Source: Cocos nucifera (lineage: Eukaryota; Streptophyta; Magnoliopsida; Arecales; Arecaceae). From it: DNA of 64,000 nucleotides. This document shows, piece by piece, positions 59,331 through 64,000 of this stretch (position 1 is the stretch's first letter; each line of letters starts with the position of its first letter). The notes below the pieces were generated by a model. That model made no database searches. It was not told where the DNA came from and worked only from the letters and a program-made list of their open reading frames with translations. The DNA is taken from positions 1 to 64,000 of the forward strand of contig QRFJ01004231.1 of assembly GCA_006176705.1 (NCBI GenBank), given 5' to 3'. Made by a program: the position numbers and the translations under genes.

Positions 59331-60573
59331 CAAGGCACTGCTACTCAATTGCCCTACATAAAGAAGAATAGTCTGACCCTATGGGCTGGATGTCCGTGAT
59401 GACCTCATCGAGGAGCAGGATAAGCCTATGGAGGACCTCGTATTTGTGCCCTTGAACGATGGGAACACGGAGCACGTTATACAGATCGACTCCAATTTAG
59501 GGGATGAGGTTCGGGAGCAACTCGTCACCTTCCTTAGGAAGAATGCAGATGTCTTCACCGAGGCCCCAGCAGATATGCCAAGAATTGATGCCGAAGTTAT
59601 GAAACTTCGACTGGCTGTTGATCCAAAGTATCGATCGATAAAAAAGAAGTTGCGCAGCCACACCCCAGAGAGGCAGAAAGCAATTGTGGAAGTAGTAAGC
59701 AAGCTCCTCAAAGTTGGATTCATCCAGGAAGTCAACTATCCAACTTGGGTCTCAAATATGATCCTCATCAAAAAGACAAACAGCAAGTGGAGGATGTGTA
59801 TAGACTTCAAAAAGCTGAATAAGACCCACCCAAAAGATAGCTATCCACTACCCAGGATTGATCAATTGGTATATGCAATCTCGGGCCATGAGCTCCTCAC
59901 CTTCATGGATGCCTTCTTCGATTATAACCAGATACAGATGGCCCCAGAGGATGAAGAAAAAATTGCTTTTGTAACTGACCATGGTCTTTATTGTTACAGG
60001 GTTATGCCCTTTAGACTCAAAAATGTAGGGGCAACATAGCAGCATCTGATCAACAAGATCTTCAAGGAGCAGATCGATCGTAACATAGAGGTGTACGTAG
60101 ATGATATGCTCATCAAAAGCAGAGCTTCTATAAACCATCTCGCCGACCTCAAAGAGACCTTTAGCGCACTTAGAAAGCACAAGACGAAGCTGAACCCAAC
60201 CAAGTGCGCCTTTGGTGTGACCTTTGGAAAGTTTCTGGGGTTTATGGTGTCAAGGCATGGGATTGAAACAAATCTAGAGAAAATCCAAGTCATTCAAGAG
60301 ATGATCGCTCTAAAGATAATCAAAGAAGTTCAGCGCTTGACTGAAAAAGTGGCATTCCTAAATCGCTTCGTCTCGAGATCGGCCGAGCAATGCATGCCCT
60401 TCTTCCAAGTTCTTAAGGAACCAAAGAATTTTTGCTGGATGATGGAATGCCAATGGGCGTTTGAGGAGCTCAAAAACTATCTCGGCTTGCCCCCACTGCT
60501 GGCAAAGTCCAAATCTAAAGAAGAATTATTCTTGTACCTAGCAGTTCTCCGACGGCCTTGGCAGCAGTCCTAG
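59331..60573 (+). pseudogene. D1 reverse transcriptase
   Basis: Open from 59428 to 60039 and again to 60573 after a single TAG at 60037-60039 (a CAG glutamine in relatives). Motifs in order: LKVGFIQEVNYPTWVSNMIL, RMCIDFKKLNK, DSYPLPRIDQLV, FMDAFFDYNQI, then the catalytic YVDDMLIKS with YVDD intact at 60094-60105. The thumb segment FLGFMVSRHGIE follows. This is the best-kept part of D1 and places it firmly in Ty3/Gypsy. A frameshift near 60560 separates it from RNase H. Confidence 0.88.
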
Positions 60574-60870
60574 TCAAGAAGGAAGCAAAGATGCAGCGAT
60601 CGATCTACTATATAAGCTGGATCCTAAGAGATGCAGAGACCAGCTATTCTAAGCTAGAAAAATTGGCTTACTCTCTTCTAATTGCTGCCAGGAGGCTCCG
60701 ACCTTAATTTCTTGGGCACACCATAACGGTCATCATGGTTCAACCAATAAAGGCAGTCCTTCAATGAATGGATGCTTCTAGGAGAATTGCAAAATGGACA
60801 ATCGAGCTCATGGAATTTGATATCAATTATCGCTCCCGATATCAATCAAAGTTTAGATATTAGCAAATTT
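60574..60870 (+). pseudogene. D1 RNase H, first domain
   Basis: Continues after a frameshift with a segment near LVKKEAKMQRSIYYIS, then DAETSYSKLEKLAYSLL and a DASRRIAKWTIELMEFDI block. As usual for Tat elements the first catalytic Asp is replaced (LYLAVS), suggesting this domain is degenerate in the lineage and works as a connection. Two stops lie at its end. Confidence 0.7.
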
Positions 60871-60970
60871 TATAGTGGAATGTACCATTCTCGATGATGC
60901 CAAACTTGAACAGAACAAAATCGGCACTCTACTATCACAACCGAGCCTCCACGAAGAGATAGCCGACCTT

Positions 60971-61340
60971 TTTGAATGTTTTTGGTCTCTGTACATGGAT
61001 GGTTCATCCAACTCCATTAGAATGGGTATAAGGTTGGTCTTAGTCAGCCCCGAGGAAGTCGTCGTCGAGTACGCACTGTGCTTCGAACTCCCTACGACTA
61101 ATAATGGGGCCGAGTATGAAGCGCTAATCACCGAATTAAAAATTACAAGAGAATTAAAAGTAGATCTGCTTCAAGTCTACAGTGATTTTTAATTAGTGGT
61201 CGGCCAGGTTAGTAGTAGCTATGAAGCGCGGGAGGAAAGTATGATGAAACACCTTGAGAAAGTAAAGAACTTAACTCCAGCCTTTAGCTATTTCGGTGTT
61301 CGATAGATTTCGAGGGCAGAAAATATAAGAGCCGACCTCC
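60971..61340 (+). pseudogene. D1 second (archaeal-type) RNase H
   Basis: Open frame 60875-61192. It has YMDGSSN (Asp codon 60998), NNGAEYEALI (Glu codon 61112) and VYSDF (Asp codon 61184), the D-E-D set of RNase HI. The extra domain between RT-RNase H and integrase is known as aRNH in Tat-type elements. The Gln after YSDF is a TAG. The later ENIRADLLSKLA stretch supplies the fourth acidic position. The catalytic residues are intact, unlike the first domain. Confidence 0.82.
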
Positions 61341-61399
61341 TCTCTAAATTGGCCACTTTGGCCTCGACCGAACTGTCCAAAGAAGTATTCTTTGAGACT

Positions 61400-62692
61400 T
61401 TGAAATGCCTAAGCCTAGAGGAATCATAGGTTGTCATGCAAACGAAGCTTGAGCAGAGCTGGATTTACTCGTTGGTTGCCTACCTCAAGGAGGGAGTTCT
61501 TTCTCATGATCTAAAAGAAGCTCGAAAACTCAGGAATCAAGCCTCCCAGTATGTTTTGTACGAGGGTAGGTTGTATAAGAGGTCATACTCGCTACCGCTG
61601 CTGAGATGTCTCCGACCTTCAAAGGGTAACTTCGCATTATGGGAAGTGCACGAGAGAATCTGTGGAAGTCATATAGGAGTCAGGTCCCTGTCGCAAAAGC
61701 TACTTTAGCAAGGGTACTATTGGCCGACCTTATACCATGATTTTATGGAGTACATCAGAAAATATGACCACTGTCAGAAGAATGCGAGCATACAAAGATG
61801 GTTGGCCTCAGAGCTTACTCTGCTAAGCACACCCTGGCCATTTGTGCAGTGGAGAATGGACATAGTTGATCCTTTTTCGATGGCATCCGGGCAGTGGAAG
61901 TTCCTTCTGATTGTAATCGACTACTTCACTAAATGGGTCGAAGCCAAACCACTAGCCAAAATTATCGAGGCCAAGGTACAGAACTTCATCTGAAAGTCAA
62001 TAGTCTATCGATTCAGTCTACCCCGAACCCTCATAATCGATAACGGGCGATAGTTCATCGGGACGAGGTTCGTCGAGTTCTGCGAAGACCTAAATATCTC
62101 CCACCACTTTACATCGATAGCTCACCCATAGGTAAATGGAGAAGCTAAAGTGACCAACCAAACTCTGCTGTAAGGCATCAAGACAAGGCTCGATAGAGCA
62201 AAGGGAGCCTGGGTGGATGAACTCTACCAGATCCTCTAGGCATACCAAACTACTCAAAGGCAACCGACTAGGAAAAGACCATTCGCCTTGGCCTTTGGAA
62301 TGGAGGCAGTCATCCCGACTGAACATAAGCTCTCGTCAGCACGGATCATGGCCTTCAACGAGTAGCACAACCCATAGGACCGCAAAGTTAACCTCAATCT
62401 ATTGAAAGAAAAAAGAGAGAAAGCCCAGATTTGGATGGTGGCCTACAGACGAAAGGTGGCCTGGTACTATAACTCCAGAGTCAGAAGTAAAACATTAAGA
62501 GTAAGGGACATAGTGCTTCGACAAGTCACCATTTCTCAACCTCATAGCTAGGAGAAGCTTGCCCCAAATTTGGAAGTTCCATATGAAGTGGTGGAGGTCG
62601 TCCGGCCCAAAACTTATCACCTGAAGGAGCTCGGAGGAATAACACTTCCACGACCATAGAACTCAGAAAACCTGAGGATGTACTACCAGTAA
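61400..62692 (+). pseudogene. D1 integrase, catalytic Glu changed
   Basis: Zinc domain H-E-R-I-C-G-S-H-I-G near 61650 then C-x2-C at about 61765-61780. The core has Asp in RMDIVDPF (codon 61859) and Asp in IIDNGR (codon 62039). The expected third catalytic residue, Glu in the NGxAEVTN motif, is Lys (AAA at 62147-62149). The GPY-like tail ends VRPKTYHLKELGG, and the frame closes at TAA 62690-62692. No chromodomain follows. Several TAG stops are present. It would have joined element DNA to the host chromosome. Confidence 0.82.
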
Positions 62693-62789
62693 TCTTCCTT
62701 CAATAAAACTCCATTTTAGCATTATTGTTTCTTTGTGCAAGAACTATGTGATGATAGGAAAGAAACAACCAAAAGTGATCATGTTAGGA

Positions 62790-63440
62790 ACAGGAGTTGA
62801 ACCTCATCCTGACACAAGCAAAGTCGATGGCCTCGTTCATTTTAGATGAGATGGGGGGAGAGGCTCTGACAATGGCCCTTATATACCCCCACAGCCCATT
62901 GAAAATAGAAGAAGAATCTCATCCTAACATGAGCAATGTCGAAGGCATCGTTTATTTTAGATGAGATGGAGGAAGAGGCCCTGACAATGGCTCTTACGTG
63001 CCCCCACAGCCCGTTAGGAATAGGAGGAGAACCTCATCCTAACGCGAGCAAAGTTGAAGGCCTCATTCATTTTAGACGATATGGAGAGAGAGGCTCTAAC
63101 AATGATCCTTACATGCCCACAGCCCGTTAGGACAAGAGGAGAATCTCATCCTAACATGAGCAAAGTTGAAGGCCTCATTCATTAGACCGATAGAGGGAGA
63201 GGCTCTGATACGACACTTATATCCCCACAGTCCATTAGGAATAAGGGAGAACCTCATCCTAAACGAGCAAAGTCAGAGACTCATTCATTTTAGACGAGAT
63301 AGAGTAGAGGCCCTAACACGGCCTTATGTGCCCCATAGCCATTAGAATAGAGGAGAACCCCATCCTAACGTGAGCAAAGTCAAAGGCCTCGTTCATTTTA
63401 GACGAGGTGAGAGGAGAGGTCCCAACAACGATCCTATTAT
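62790..63440 (+). repeat. Tandem array of about 115 bp in D1 3' untranslated region
   Basis: The phrase CTCATCCTAAC recurs at 62802, 62917, 63032, 63144, 63252 and 63358, so the period is 115, 115, 112, 108 and 106 bp. Units contain AGCAAAGTCGAAGGCCTCGT and a CCCCACAGCCC stretch. Shortening toward the 3' end comes from small deletions. Confidence 0.88.
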
Positions 63441-63571
63441 GCCCGAGCCTCAACTTCGACGTCTACCTTGGCTGGAGATAAAATCTCCCCTAAGCTTCAA
63501 CGTGAACTGGTGTAGAGCCCTGAAGAGGACTTTGGTAGTCTCCCTTTTTGTACTCCCTTCCTTCGAGTTTC

Positions 63572-63594
63572 AAACTCGGGAGTGGGGGGACTAT
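63572..63594 (+). other. Polypurine tract of D1
   Basis: AACTCGGGAGTGGGGGGACT precedes the LTR start. It is rich in G as in other Gypsy elements. Confidence 0.75.
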
Positions 63595-64000
63595 TATTGG
63601 GGATAAACCCCGCTCCCACCAAAGTCCAGTCTGATGCTTAGCCTAATGCAACTGATAATCATGAAAGAGCTTCAATCGAGAATTCTCTCCCCAGCGATCG
63701 AATCCAATCGAACTCCTCCAGTGGCCAAGCCCCAACCAAACTTTCCTAGCGGTCGAACTCCCCTAGCGGTCGAACTCCTCTCGGGTCCCTCCTTCAGTTG
63801 GATTTCTCTAGGAGCTAAACTTCTTCCAAACTCCTCCAGCGTTGGATATTCTAGGAGTTGAACTCCTTCCACTCTCAGCACAGATTTTCTAGGAGCCGAA
63901 CTTCTACATGTCCTCTTTCAATTGATTTCTATAAGAGCCAAACTCCTTCCAAACTTCTCCTTCAGTCGGATTTCTGCAGGAGCCAGAACTTTTTTTGGAT
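63595..64000 (+). mobile_element. D1 3' LTR, first 406 bp
   Basis: Starts TATTGGGGATAAACCCC, the counterpart of TGTTGGGG at 54568 with the terminal TG changed to TA. It then follows the 5' LTR closely into the 45-bp array and is cut by the window end. Confidence 0.88.

Larger units (their letters stand above)
54568..64000 (+). mobile_element. D1: Ty3/Gypsy element, Tat type, truncated by window
   Basis: 5' LTR 54568-57166, primer-binding site, gag-pol 57379-62692, a 3' untranslated tandem array, polypurine tract and the first 406 bases of the 3' LTR. The order protease, RT, RNase H, second RNase H, integrase and the absence of a chromodomain fit the Tat lineage. If the 3' LTR equals the 5' LTR, the element is about 11.6 kb and ends about 2.2 kb beyond the window. 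It lies in the leader of A8; the left flank is ATAAA. Confidence 0.88.

Overview
This is plant nuclear heterochromatin made almost entirely of LTR retrotransposons inserted into one another. No host gene, tRNA, rRNA or bacterial-type operon was found. Long-LTR Copia elements of the Angela type, a Ty3/Gypsy element of the Tat type with a second RNase H, and a short Copia of a third type point to a flowering plant. I favour a monocot, possibly a palm, but that is inference only. One 1,000-base run of N (45000-45999) marks a scaffold gap.

I use four element families. Family A is a Copia with LTRs of about 2.3 kb starting TGTTAG and ending CTTCA. It occurs as eight pieces: A1 1088-2770 (+), A2 4503-6467 (+), A3 9176-14122 (-), A4 14123-17133 (+), A5 21818-32230 (+, full length), A6 34788-52093 (+, split), A7 35614-48550 (-) and A8 52718-54567 (-). 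Family B is one Copia (B1, -) with an LTR of about 2.48 kb starting TGAAAGG. It spans 17134-52717 and is split by three family A insertions. Family C is a third Copia (C1, -, 6468-9175) with an 880-bp LTR. D1 (54568 to beyond the window end, +) is a Gypsy element whose LTR is filled by a 45-bp tandem repeat.

Layout: 1-1087 is unassigned. Two LTR fragments (A1, A2) flank an unassigned 1.7-kb block. C1 sits in the gag of A3 and carries a hAT-like MITE. The 5' LTR of A3 abuts the RNase H end of A4 in the opposite orientation. The 3' LTR of A4 lies in the 3' LTR of B1. B1 carries A5 in its leader (target duplication ATAAT) and A6 in its 5' LTR (GAGTA). A6 carries A7 in its own LTR (ACTGC/ACTAC). 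B1 appears to lie in A8, and D1 lies in the leader of A8.

All coding regions are broken, and where I compared copies many stops and lost catalytic residues fit C-to-T decay. The least expected signal is in non-coding leader RNA. Four family A copies share a three-tier nested stem between primer-binding site and gag, with compensatory base changes, plus a second hairpin just before gag checked in three copies. The B1 leader carries four copies of a small hairpin motif. The sequence on the two sides of the N gap is nearly the same 2.05 kb and is probably a false duplication.
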